64,000 bases of DNA from assembly GCF_000020125.1 (NCBI RefSeq), contig NC_010676.1, positions 1,860,001 to 1,924,000 on the forward strand, written 5' to 3'. The notes below the pieces were generated by a model. The model saw only the letters and a program-made list of their open reading frames with translations. It ran no database searches and was not told the DNA's origin. This document shows, one piece after another, positions 17,210 through 26,051 of the stretch. The stretch comes from Paraburkholderia phytofirmans PsJN. GTDB lineage: Bacteria > Pseudomonadota > Gammaproteobacteria > Burkholderiales > Burkholderiaceae. Numbering within the stretch: the stretch's first letter is position 1; every line of letters starts with the position of its first letter. Position numbers and translations under genes: made by a program.

Positions 17210-18361
17210 ATGAACTCTCCTACTTCACTCGCCGCCACGTCCGCATCGGGGCAACTCGAGAAGACTCACCTACGGCTCGGTTTCGTGGCGCTTTCGGACG
17301 CCGCGCCGCTCGTCGCCGCCAAGCTGCTCGAATTCGGCCATGCGCACGGCCTCACGCTGGAGTTGTCGCGTCAGCCGTCGTGGGCCGCCGTGCGCGACAA
17401 GCTGTTGTCGGGCGATCTGGATGCGGCTCATACACTCTACGGACTCGTCTACGGTGTGCAACTCGGCCTTGGCGGACCGCAAACGGAGATGGCCGTGCTG
17501 ATGGTGCTCAACCGCAACGGCCAGGCCATCACACTGTCGAACCGTCTCGCGGACGCGCTCGCCGAACACGGCACGCTACCCAAGGCGCTCGCGACGCTCG
17601 GCCGCAAACCGGTTTTCGCGCAAACCTTCCCGACCGGCACGCACGCGATGTGGCTGTACTACTGGCTCGCGTCGCAAGGCGTGGATCCGTTGCGCGAGAT
17701 CGAGAGCGTGGCGATTCCGCCGCCGCAAATGGTCGCGGCACTCGCCGAAGACAGACTCGACGGCCTGTGTGTCGGCGAGCCCTGGAACGCGCAGGCCGAA
17801 GCGCTCGGCGTCGGCAGAACGATCGCTTATACGAGCGACGTGTGGCCAGATCATCCCGACAAAGTGCTGGCATGCCGGCGGGATTTTGTCAGCGAGAATC
17901 CGAATGCCGCGCGCGCCCTCGTGCAGACCATGCTCGAAGCGTGCCGCTGGCTCGACGGCGCGGGACATCGCGAGGAAATCGCACGCTGGCTTGCGCGGCC
18001 CGAGTATGTCGGCATCGATGAATCGTTGATTGCGGCGCGTCTGGGCAACCAGATTGCCGCTTCCGCGCCGGGCGGTCTGCCCATGCGCTTCTTCGACAAC
18101 GGCACGGTGAACTACCCGCATGCGTTCGAAGGCGCGTGGTTTCTCACGCAGTTCGAACGCTGGGGCATGATCGATGCGCGTGCGGATTATGCGGACGTTG
18201 CCGCGCGGATCAATCAGACGCAGTTGTATCGCGAGGCGGCCATCGCTGTGAACGTGGCTGTAACGGAACAAGGCGTTTCTCGGGTTTTGATCGACGGCGA
18301 GCCGTGGGGCGATGGTACGTCACCCACAGATTACGCACAGCGCTTTTCGATTCGCCGCTGA
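17210..18361 (+). CDS. nasS: nitrate sensor NasS (NrtA/CmpA-like)
   Basis: A 383-residue soluble protein of the NrtA-type periplasmic nitrate-binding fold, but without a signal peptide, as expected for the cytoplasmic sensor NasS. Family stretches include AAHTLYGLVYGVQLGLGG, QTFPTGTHAMWLYYWLA and GEPWNAQA. It binds NasT when nitrate or nitrite is absent and releases it when nitrate binds. It follows nasT with a ten-base gap. The assimilation genes it should control are not in this window. Confidence 0.92.
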   Translation: MNSPTSLAATSASGQLEKTHLRLGFVALSDAAPLVAAKLLEFGHAHGLTLELSRQPSWAAVRDKLLSGDLDAAHTLYGLVYGVQLGLGGPQTEMAVLMVLNRNGQAITLSNRLADALAEHGTLPKALATLGRKPVFAQTFPTGTHAMWLYYWLASQGVDPLREIESVAIPPPQMVAALAEDRLDGLCVGEPWNAQAEALGVGRTIAYTSDVWPDHPDKVLACRRDFVSENPNAARALVQTMLEACRWLDGAGHREEIARWLARPEYVGIDESLIAARLGNQIAASAPGGLPMRFFDNGTVNYPHAFEGAWFLTQFERWGMIDARADYADVAARINQTQLYREAAIAVNVAVTEQGVSRVLIDGEPWGDGTSPTDYAQRFSIRR

Positions 18362-19126
18362 GTGGCTGAGTGGTTGAATGATTGATTAACGCCGCATGGC
18401 GTTATCGATCGGATCGCCGCCCCGTTCCGCTAGTAGATCAATCGAGCCTGTCACTGCCACACGCACGTCCTGCTCAAAGGCGGGATCGATACTAAACAAG
18501 CGTGCCACCCGCAATCAGTCGAGCGCCATGCCGCGCGTGACCTTATGAAGCGGCGCCGCCGCATGCTTGTGTGTATTGCCTCAGTCCGCACCGAGTCGCG
18601 ACAGCAAGAACCACCCCCGCACGCTACGCCCCGCCTGCTGCAAAGCGCGATTCAGCCGCCTTAAATGTCCCCTCTCTGGCGATCGTTAGTCACCCTATCT
18701 TTTGCGAAACCCGATATCGCCGTGGCTGCGGCGTAGCAGCGCACGCGCGCGCGCATCGGGTTCCGTGAGCGAGAATGGCTTGGCGAAAACAGTGGCAGGC
18801 ACCGGGACCGAGACCGCACACGCGCTCTACCGAAGACGTGCGCGTTGAGTATCGGCAAATCGCATTGCATTGCACTGCATTGCGACGCACCTGAAAACGG
18901 CCCAGCACTTCCAGTCCCGTCAAGCCAGATTAAGCCGGGACAACCCGATGCCGAAAATCGCCAGCGCATAGCCCTGAGTGCGCAACCCGCGGCCGAAGGA
19001 TCCGCGTTCGTACATGCAGTCATTGGCGAGTGTCTCGCCGGCCAACGCGCCGATGAGCGAGCGGACGCGATCGGACTGTCTTCATTCGCCTACACAAAAC
19101 CAACACCAACTTATCTGGAGGACGAC
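18362..19126. other. 765-bp gap with a decayed fragment
   Basis: Apart from the minus-strand remnant listed separately, this stretch shows no intact gene. Near 18871-18893 it has short iterations of GCATTGCATTGCACTGCATT. Its right end must hold the promoter of the ABC transporter genes. Confidence 0.5.
18386..18560 (-). pseudogene. short decayed coding remnant (family not identified)
   Basis: A minus-strand frame reads KVTRGMALD, an in-frame TGA, then LFSIDPAFEQDVRVAVTGSI and onward to PIDNAMRR and a TAA. The composition and codon use look protein-like on both sides of the stop, with no start or ribosome binding site. I do not recognise the family. Confidence 0.35.
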
Positions 19127-20215
19127 GTGCAAACTATCTTCAAGGCCCTGGCTGTCGCTGTCGCATTCGCAGCAAATTCGGCGTGGGCGGCCATTCCATC
19201 CGGCTACCCCGGCGACTACCAGGCTACGATCGACGGCGCGAAAAAGGAAGGCAAGCTGATCGTCTATTCGGTCACGGACACCGCCCTGGTACGTCCACTC
19301 ATCAAAGATTTCGAAAGCCTCTACGGCGTCGAAGTCGAATACAACGACATGAACACCACCGAGCTGTACAACCGCTACATCAGCGAAAACGCGGCCGGCA
19401 GCATGAGCGCCGATGTGCTGTGGAGCTCGGCCATGGACCTGCAGATCAAGCTCGTCCACGACGGCCTGATGACCCCATACGAATCCCCCGAAGCGAAGCA
19501 GCTGCCGCAGTGGGCGCAGTACCAGAAGCAGGCGTACGGCACCACCTACGAGCCGCTCGCGATCGTCTACAACAAACGCCTCATGCCGGCTAACGAGGTG
19601 CCGCAAACGCGCGCCGATCTGATCAAACTGCTGCAAACCAAACCCGACAGGTTCAAAGGCCGCGTCACCACCTACGACATCGAAAAGTCCGGCGTCGGCT
19701 TCAACTATCTGACCCAGGACGCACGCGTCAATCCGCAGGTCACGTGGGATCTGATCAAGGCCATGGGCGCCACCGGCCCGAAGCTGCAATCGAGCACGGG
19801 CGCGATGATGGAGCGCATCTCCTCGGGCGAGAACCTGATCGGCTACAACATTCTCGGCTCGTATGCGCTGATCAAGGCGAAGAAAGATCCGTCGATCGGC
19901 TATGTCTACCCGAAGGATTACACGCTGGTGGCGAGCCGGCTCGTGACGATTTCGAAGAAAGCGCGAAGCCCGAACGCCGCGAAGCTGTGGGTCGACTACC
20001 TGCTCTCGCGACGCGGCCAGACGTTGCTGGTGAATCAGGCGAACCTGTTCTCGATTCGCGCCGACGTGGAAGGCGAAACGTCGATGACGGCCCTCACGAA
20101 GCAACTCGGCAACTCGCTTAAACCAGTCCCTATCGGCGCGGACCTGCTGGTCTATCTCGATCAGTCCAAGCGCCTCGAATTCCTCAAACAGTGGCAAAAG
20201 TCGATCAGGCGCTAG
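19127..20215 (+). CDS. ABC transporter periplasmic substrate-binding protein (ferric-type)
   Basis: A 362-residue precursor with a clear signal peptide (TIFKALAVAVAFAANSAWA). The body is of the AfuA/FbpA-like class that also includes phosphonate binders: GKLIVYSVTD near the mature N-terminus, SADVLWSSAMDLQ, and GATGPKLQSSTGAMMERISSG. It delivers a ligand, most often ferric iron or an organophosphonate, to the permease encoded next. The GTG start is chosen because GGAGG lies eight bases upstream; the frame is open further upstream but without a site. It is the first of three genes in transport order. Confidence 0.9.
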   Translation: MQTIFKALAVAVAFAANSAWAAIPSGYPGDYQATIDGAKKEGKLIVYSVTDTALVRPLIKDFESLYGVEVEYNDMNTTELYNRYISENAAGSMSADVLWSSAMDLQIKLVHDGLMTPYESPEAKQLPQWAQYQKQAYGTTYEPLAIVYNKRLMPANEVPQTRADLIKLLQTKPDRFKGRVTTYDIEKSGVGFNYLTQDARVNPQVTWDLIKAMGATGPKLQSSTGAMMERISSGENLIGYNILGSYALIKAKKDPSIGYVYPKDYTLVASRLVTISKKARSPNAAKLWVDYLLSRRGQTLLVNQANLFSIRADVEGETSMTALTKQLGNSLKPVPIGADLLVYLDQSKRLEFLKQWQKSIRR

Positions 20216-20314
20216 CCGTTCGCGTTTGACACCCAGGCGGCCGCACCGACACGCGCGGTAGCCATTCTTTCCAGACCTGTCGATATGCGGCCAGCGTGCC
20301 GCAGGGGGACCCTC

Positions 20315-22084
20315 ATGCCTTCCACTAGCGCAACCGGACACCGCGCCGCGCTATCGCGCGCGGCAAACGGCCGCTCCAGCGAAGCGATCCCGCGCGGCGC
20401 ACTTCAGCCGTTCATGGGGCTGCTGCGCTGGCTCGTCATCGCGGTTTTAACGGTGGCGGTGGCGCTGCCGCTCGGCTTCATCCTGTTGCAGAGCGTGCTG
20501 AACGCGCCGTTCTTCGACGCGAAGCGCAGCTTCGGCCTCACCGGTTTCGAATTCATTTTCAGCGACCCGGACTTCGGGTCCGCACTGAAAAACTCGTTTG
20601 TCATTGCCGCCGGAATGCTCTTCATCTCGATTCCGCTCGGCGGCATTCTCGCGTTCCTGATGGTGCGCACCGACCTGCCCGGCCGCCGCTGGCTCGAACC
20701 GCTGCTGCTCACGCCGGTGTTCGTCTCGCCGATGGTGCTCGCCTTCGGCTACGTCGTCGCGGCCGGTCCGGTCGGCTTCTATTCGGTCTGGTGGATGGAG
20801 CTGTTCGGCACCGCGCAAGTGCCGTGGACCGTCTACTCGGTGTTCGCCATCACGGTGATCGTCGGCCTCACGCATGTGCCGCACGTGTACCTGTATTCGT
20901 CGGCGGCGCTGCGCAATCTCAGCTCCGACGTCGAGGAAGCGGCGCGTGTCGCCGGCGCGCGGCCGTTTCGCGTGGCGCTCGACGTCAGCCTGCCGATGAC
21001 GCTGCCCGCGCTGCTGTTCGCCGGGGTGCTGGTGTTCTTCCTCGGCTTCGAAGTGTTCGGCCTGCCGCTCGTGCTCGGCGATCCGGAAGGGCACCTCGTG
21101 CTGGCCACGTATCTCTACAAGCTCACCAACAAGCTCGGCGTGCCTTCGTATCACCTGATGGCCGCGGTCGCGATGTGCATCGTCGCGATCACCTTCCCGC
21201 TCGTGCTGCTGCAACGGCGGCTCCTGAAGAGCGCGAACCGCTTCGTCACGGTGAAGGGCAAGGCGGGACGTCAGACCGTGCTGCCGCTCGGCGCGTGGCG
21301 CTGGGTTGCGCTCGCGATCGTCGCGCTGTGGCTGCTGCTGACGGTCTTCGTGCCGATCTCCGGCATCACGTTGCGCGCGTTCGTCACCCACTGGGGGCAA
21401 GGCGCGCCTCTCGCCGAAGTGCTCACGCTAGCCAACTTCACCGAACTGTTCGAGCAGGACAACCTGGTGCGCGCGATTCTGAACACGCTCGGCATCGGCG
21501 TGATCGGTGGGGCGCTGGCGGTGGGCTTCTATTCGCTCGTTGCGTTTGCCGGTCATCGCCGCAACGACTGGGCCACGCGTCTGCTCGATTACCTCGTGCT
21601 GCTGCCGCGCGCGGTGCCGGGGTTGCTCGCCGGTCTCGCGTTCCTGTGGATCTTTCTCTTCGTGCCGGGACTGAAGGAACTGAAGAACTCCATGTGGAGC
21701 ATCTGGATCGCGTACACGGTCGTGTGGCTCGCGTACGGCATGCGTCTGATTCAGAGCGCGCTGCTGCAGGTCGGCCCCGAACTCGAAGAAGCGGGACGCA
21801 GCGTCGGCGGCACACGCGCACGCGTGAGTCTCGACGTGACGCTGCCGCTCGTGCGCTTCGGCTTGCTCGCGGCGTGGCTGCTGATCTTCATGATCTTCGA
21901 GCGCGAGTACTCGACCGGCGTCTATCTGCTCTCGCCCGGCACCGAAGTGATCGGCGCGCTGCTGGTGTCGCTGTGGGCGACCGGCGCGGTCGATCAGGTC
22001 GCGGCGCTTTCTGTCATCAACATCGCGATGGTCGGCGCCGGACTCGGCGTCGCGCTGCGCTTCGGAGTGAAATTGCATGGATAA
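20315..22084 (+). CDS. ABC transporter permease, fused two-domain (ferric-type)
   Basis: A 589-residue inner-membrane protein made of two six-helix permease halves, as in FbpB/SfuB. Each half has the cytoplasmic EAA loop that contacts the ATPase: EEAARVAGARPFRVALDVSLP in the first and EEAGRSVGGTRARVSLDVTLP in the second. The ATG with AGGGGG upstream is preferred over one ten codons earlier. Its last eight bases overlap the start of the ATPase gene, indicating translational coupling. Confidence 0.92.
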   Translation: MPSTSATGHRAALSRAANGRSSEAIPRGALQPFMGLLRWLVIAVLTVAVALPLGFILLQSVLNAPFFDAKRSFGLTGFEFIFSDPDFGSALKNSFVIAAGMLFISIPLGGILAFLMVRTDLPGRRWLEPLLLTPVFVSPMVLAFGYVVAAGPVGFYSVWWMELFGTAQVPWTVYSVFAITVIVGLTHVPHVYLYSSAALRNLSSDVEEAARVAGARPFRVALDVSLPMTLPALLFAGVLVFFLGFEVFGLPLVLGDPEGHLVLATYLYKLTNKLGVPSYHLMAAVAMCIVAITFPLVLLQRRLLKSANRFVTVKGKAGRQTVLPLGAWRWVALAIVALWLLLTVFVPISGITLRAFVTHWGQGAPLAEVLTLANFTELFEQDNLVRAILNTLGIGVIGGALAVGFYSLVAFAGHRRNDWATRLLDYLVLLPRAVPGLLAGLAFLWIFLFVPGLKELKNSMWSIWIAYTVVWLAYGMRLIQSALLQVGPELEEAGRSVGGTRARVSLDVTLPLVRFGLLAAWLLIFMIFEREYSTGVYLLSPGTEVIGALLVSLWATGAVDQVAALSVINIAMVGAGLGVALRFGVKLHG

Positions 22085-23144
22085 GCTCAAGGTCGACAAC
22101 CTCTTTCTCAGCTACGGCGACAACCCGATACTCAAAGGCGTGTCGTTCGAACTGAATCCGGGCGAAGTGGTGTGCCTGCTGGGCGCGTCGGGCAGCGGCA
22201 AGACCACGCTGCTGCGCGCGGTGGCCGGTCTCGAACAACCGTCGGCGGGGCGCATCGAACTGGACGGCAAGGCGTTTTTCGACGGCGCCACGCGTGTCGA
22301 TCTGCCGGTCGAGCAGCGCTCGCTCGGACTCGTGTTCCAGTCGTATGCGCTGTGGCCGCATCGCACGGTGGCCGAGAACGTCGGCTATGGATTGAAGCTG
22401 CGGCGCGTCTCAACCGTCGAGCAGAAAAAGCGCGTGCAAGCCGCGCTCGATCAGCTCGGCCTCGGCCACCTTGCCGCGCGTTATCCGTATCAGCTCTCCG
22501 GCGGCCAGCAGCAGCGTGTTGCGATTGCGCGGGCGCTCGTCTACAACCCGCCGGTCATTCTGCTCGACGAACCGCTCTCCAATCTCGACGCCAAGCTGCG
22601 CGAAGAGGCACGCGCGTGGCTGCGCGAGCTGATCGTGTCATTGGGCCTCTCGGCGTTGTGCGTGACGCACGACCAGACCGAAGCGATGGCGATGTCCGAC
22701 CGCATCCTGTTGCTGCGCAACGGCCGCATCGAACAGGAAGGCACGCCTGCCGATCTGTATGGCGCGCCGCGCTCGCTTTATACCGCCGAATTCATGGGCA
22801 GCAACAACCGCATCGACGCGCGCGTGGCCGCCGTCGACGGCGAACGCGTGACGCTGGCTGGCGACGGCTGGCAACTCCAGGCGCAAGCGCGCGAAGCGCT
22901 CACGGCCGGTCAACACGCGCATGCCGTGATTCGTCTCGAACGCGTGCAGGTCGCCGACGGTCCCGGCGCGAACCGGCTCGAAGCCGAACTCGTCACGTCG
23001 ATGTACCTGGGCGATCGCTGGGAATACCTGTTCCATTGCGGCGAGTTGCGGCTGCGCGCCTTCGGGCACGTGCCGCGCGCAGCCGGCCGGCACTGGATCG
23101 AATTCCCCGCCAACGATTGCTGGGCCTTCGCTCAGGCGAGTTGA
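22077..23144 (+). CDS. ABC transporter ATP-binding protein (ferric/phosphonate-type)
   Basis: A 355-residue ATPase. Walker A is GASGSGKT near residue 40, the Q-loop is VFQSYALWPH, the signature is LSGGQQQRVAIARAL and Walker B is VILLDEPLSNLD. The C-terminal 110 residues form a TOBE-type regulatory domain. It powers the transporter with the two upstream genes. A 50-bp gap leads to the porin gene on the same strand. Confidence 0.93.
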   Translation: MDKLKVDNLFLSYGDNPILKGVSFELNPGEVVCLLGASGSGKTTLLRAVAGLEQPSAGRIELDGKAFFDGATRVDLPVEQRSLGLVFQSYALWPHRTVAENVGYGLKLRRVSTVEQKKRVQAALDQLGLGHLAARYPYQLSGGQQQRVAIARALVYNPPVILLDEPLSNLDAKLREEARAWLRELIVSLGLSALCVTHDQTEAMAMSDRILLLRNGRIEQEGTPADLYGAPRSLYTAEFMGSNNRIDARVAAVDGERVTLAGDGWQLQAQAREALTAGQHAHAVIRLERVQVADGPGANRLEAELVTSMYLGDRWEYLFHCGELRLRAFGHVPRAAGRHWIEFPANDCWAFAQAS

Positions 23145-23194
23145 CAGCGACAGCGCCCTTACAGGCAAAAAAGACCAATTATGGGAGACGGGTC

Positions 23195-24280
23195 ATGAAA
23201 TCGAACATGAAGAAGGCGACTTTGAGCTTCACCTGCGCCGGACTTTCCGGACTTGCAGCCGGCGTGCAGGCGCAATCGAGCGTGACCATGTACGGCATTA
23301 TGGATGCGGGGGTCGAGTACGTGAACCATGCGAGCGGCGCGGGCGGCGAAGGCAGCGCTGTCCGTCTGGTGTCCGGCGGCAGGAACACCTCGCGCTGGGG
23401 TTTGCGGGGCGTCGAAGATCTCGGTGGCGGCATGAAGGCGGTGTTTCAACTGGAAAGCGGCATCAACATCGCCAACGGACAGTTCGACGACGGACCCGAC
23501 TCGATCTTCGCCCGCCGCGCCTTTATCGGTCTGAAAAGCCGCTACGGGCAACTCACGCTCGGCCGCAATTTCACGACCACCTTCGACTACATGCTGCCGT
23601 TCGATCCGATGGGTTATGCGCCGAACTACTCGTGGGGCGTCTCCTCGACAGCAGCAGCCGGCCGGCGCGATCTGATCTTCGTGCGTTCGGCCAACGCCGT
23701 GCGTTACGACGGCACGTACTCCGGCTTGAAGTTCGGCGCGCTGTACGGCTTCGGCAATGTGCCCGGAAACATGAAGACAAGCTCGAAGTACAACGTCGGT
23801 CTCGGCTACGAGCGGGGTCCGTTCGCCGCGGTCGCGACATTCGACCGGCAAAATGGCGCGAGCGACAGCGTCATACCCGCCGACATCACCGATTACATCC
23901 AGGGCATTCATGCGGGGGTGAGCTATGACTTCGGCGCTGTGAAGGCGATGGCGGGCTATCGCACCTATCAGCGCACGTTCCGCACCCAACAGCAAACGCA
24001 GCGCAGCAGCACGTACTGGATCGGTGCTCAATACGAGGTGACACCCGTCGTGACGCTGTCCGGCGCGGTCTACTATCAGGACGTCAAGAATAGCGACGGC
24101 GGCGATCCGACGCTGTTCTCGGTGCGCGGGCAGTATGCCCTGTCGAAACACACCGTGCTGTATCTGTCGGGCGCCTATGCGATGACCGGGCACGGAAAGC
24201 TGGTCAGCGTGTCGCGTGACCTGGCAGGCGCGTCGGATACGCAGGTGGGTGTCACCGTGGGTGTTCAGCAGCGGTTCTGA
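23195..24280 (+). CDS. Gram-negative porin (Opc/OmpC-like)
   Basis: A 361-residue outer membrane precursor. A signal peptide ends at VQAQSSVTMYG, and the mature N-terminus has the betaproteobacterial porin start SSVTMYGIMDAGVEY. The body is rich in alternating strands, with SRWGLRGVEDLGGGMKAVFQ and FVGLKSRYG-like (FIGLKSRYG) motifs. The C-terminus ends in Phe (GVTVGVQQRF), the BAM recognition signal. GGGAG precedes the ATG. Its position right after an ABC transporter suggests it admits the same solute across the outer membrane. Confidence 0.93.
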   Translation: MKSNMKKATLSFTCAGLSGLAAGVQAQSSVTMYGIMDAGVEYVNHASGAGGEGSAVRLVSGGRNTSRWGLRGVEDLGGGMKAVFQLESGINIANGQFDDGPDSIFARRAFIGLKSRYGQLTLGRNFTTTFDYMLPFDPMGYAPNYSWGVSSTAAAGRRDLIFVRSANAVRYDGTYSGLKFGALYGFGNVPGNMKTSSKYNVGLGYERGPFAAVATFDRQNGASDSVIPADITDYIQGIHAGVSYDFGAVKAMAGYRTYQRTFRTQQQTQRSSTYWIGAQYEVTPVVTLSGAVYYQDVKNSDGGDPTLFSVRGQYALSKHTVLYLSGAYAMTGHGKLVSVSRDLAGASDTQVGVTVGVQQRF

Positions 24281-24523
24281 GGTTTTTTGGTCGCCGGAAT
24301 TTGAACCGCGCTAATGTCCCGCGCGCGCCGTGTATGGTCGGCAAGCTGTCGGCTACGTTAATGATGCAACACGCCTGACGCCACTTTCGGACATCTGCCT
24401 TCTGCAAAGCGGAATTTTCCTCAATCAGATACGGCTAACGTGATGCTACGTTTGATCTGTTCACCGCACACGCAGCGACCGTTCGCTTGGCAAGAGCGAA
24501 AGCAAACGACGGAGATCAATTCC

Positions 24524-24850
24524 ATGTGGTCGAGTAAAACGCTTTGTGCGCTCTTCTACGCATTGGCAAGCGGCGCCGCGGTGGCGGCGCCGGTCGCTTG
24601 TCCGATTAGCGTGCTCGATTCCGGCGTGCGGCATGTCCTGAACAACGCGGCTTTGTACGATGGTCCGCCGGACCAGATGACGAGTCTTGTACCCGTACGC
24701 GCTGGCCGCGTGGCTCGCTGGGACATCGACCAGATCGACCCCTATCTCGTCTGCAAATACAAAAGCACCGCAAAGACCATCACGCTTCACGCGAAAAACG
24801 TGAGTGTGTGTGCAGCAGGCATGACGCCGTTCAGGGCGCATTGCAAATAA
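24524..24850 (+). CDS. STY0301-like small secreted protein
   Basis: A 108-residue precursor with a signal peptide ending near AAVAAPVACP. The mature part has the layout of STY0301-type proteins: ALYDGPPDQM, then WDIDQIDPYLVCKYKST, then a final Cys-containing strand. Two disulfides among the four mature cysteines are likely. The function is unknown. GGAG lies about ten bases before the ATG. Confidence 0.7.
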   Translation: MWSSKTLCALFYALASGAAVAAPVACPISVLDSGVRHVLNNAALYDGPPDQMTSLVPVRAGRVARWDIDQIDPYLVCKYKSTAKTITLHAKNVSVCAAGMTPFRAHCK

Positions 24851-24851
24851 A

Positions 24852-24897
24852 AAGCACGAGGCGCGTGCGCCATGCATCGGCCGCGCGTCTCGTGCTT
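24852..24897 (-). terminator. rho-independent terminator of the rha transport operon
   Basis: AAGCACGAG and CTCGTGCTT, extended by GCGCG and CGCGC, form a long stem with a 16-base loop. On the minus strand it is followed by TTTATTT. It lies just past the rhaS stop and touches the end of the opposing STY0301-like gene, so it may serve both. Confidence 0.8.
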
Positions 24898-24951
24898 CAT
24901 GCCCTGGCGATCACGTCAGCCGCGCGACCTCCGCGCGGCGAGCATCGCCGC

Positions 24952-25959
24952 TCAGAAATTGAAGTTGTCGATATTGCTGGAGTCGAACGTGGTCGGCGGT
25001 CCGAGAATGATTTCGCCTTGCGGCCCGATGGTGCGTTTGCCGAGCTTGCCGGCGTCGAACGACTCGCCTTCCTTGCCGCTGATCGTGCCCGACGCCAACG
25101 CCGCCGCGGCATACGCGGCCAGGTAACCGAGTTGACCCGGATCCCACAACTGGAACGCCTTCACGGTGCCGTTCTTCACGAACGCGCGCATCTGGTTCGG
25201 TGTGCCGAGACCGGTCACCGCCACCTTGCCTTTGCTCGACGAAGTCGAGATATAACGCGCGGCAGCCGCAATACCCACCGTGGTCGGCGCGACGATCGCC
25301 TTCAGATTCGGGTACGCCTGCAACAGGCCCTGCGTTTCCGTGAACGACTTCTGATCGTCGTCGTTACCGTAGGCGATCTTCACGAGTTTGATCTTCGAAT
25401 ACTCGGGCTTTTTCAGTTCCTCCTGCATCCACTTGATCCAGGTGTTCTGATTGGTTGCGTTGGGCGTGGCCGACAGCACCGCGAACTCGCCCTCGCCGCC
25501 CATCAGTTTGGACACCAGTTGCACCTGACCACGGCCGATGCCTTCCGCGTTCGCCTGGTTGACGAACAGTTGACGGCCCTCGGGCGCCGTGTCCGAGTCG
25601 AACGTCACCACCTTGATGCCTTGCGACATCGCCTTCTTGAGATACGGCACGACTGCATTGGCGTCGTTGGCGGCGATCACGATCGCGTCCTGCCGCTGCG
25701 TGATCAGCGTGTTGATGTATTGAACCTGCGACGATGCGCCCGCGTCCGACGGTCCCACCGCTTTGCCCACACCCTTGAACTCCTTGATCGCGGTCATGCC
25801 GCCGTCGTCGGCGATCACTTCGTAGGGATTGTTGATCTGCTTGGGCACGAATGCAATTTTCAGCCCGCTTTTCAGGTCCGCGGCGGATGCGGCGCAACTG
25901 ATCGCGAGCAACGCGACGCACAGCGCCGCGGTGCCGGTGTGACGTAGAGGTTTGAACAT
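24952..25959 (-). CDS. rhaS: rhamnose ABC transporter substrate-binding protein
   Basis: A 335-residue precursor with a signal peptide (LCVALLAISCAASAADL). The mature type I sugar-binding fold is close to the RhaS group: KIAFVPKQINNPYEV, IAANDANAVVPYLKKAM, and FDSDTAPEGRQLFVNQAN. It captures L-rhamnose in the periplasm for RhaPQT. It is the last gene of the leftward transport unit, 92 bp after rhaQ, which leaves space for a processing or stabilising element. A strong terminator follows. Confidence 0.93.
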   Translation of the reverse strand: MFKPLRHTGTAALCVALLAISCAASAADLKSGLKIAFVPKQINNPYEVIADDGGMTAIKEFKGVGKAVGPSDAGASSQVQYINTLITQRQDAIVIAANDANAVVPYLKKAMSQGIKVVTFDSDTAPEGRQLFVNQANAEGIGRGQVQLVSKLMGGEGEFAVLSATPNATNQNTWIKWMQEELKKPEYSKIKLVKIAYGNDDDQKSFTETQGLLQAYPNLKAIVAPTTVGIAAAARYISTSSSKGKVAVTGLGTPNQMRAFVKNGTVKAFQLWDPGQLGYLAAYAAAALASGTISGKEGESFDAGKLGKRTIGPQGEIILGPPTTFDSSNIDNFNF

Positions 25960-26051
25960 AGAGTGTCTCCTGCCTTGTTGTTGGACGTGGTGTTGTCCGG
26001 GTTATCGGTTGTTGGACTTTCTGTTCGAGAGACGCGGGCCTTGTAAAAACA

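Noticed and set aside
18845..19126. 94-codon N-terminal extension of the ABC binding protein
   Set aside because: A GTG with GGAGG and a signal peptide marks the real start; the extension has no site and unusual composition.
22172..23194. Long extension upstream of the porin in the same frame
   Set aside because: It is an out-of-frame shadow of the ATP-binding protein; the porin has its own ribosome binding site and signal peptide.
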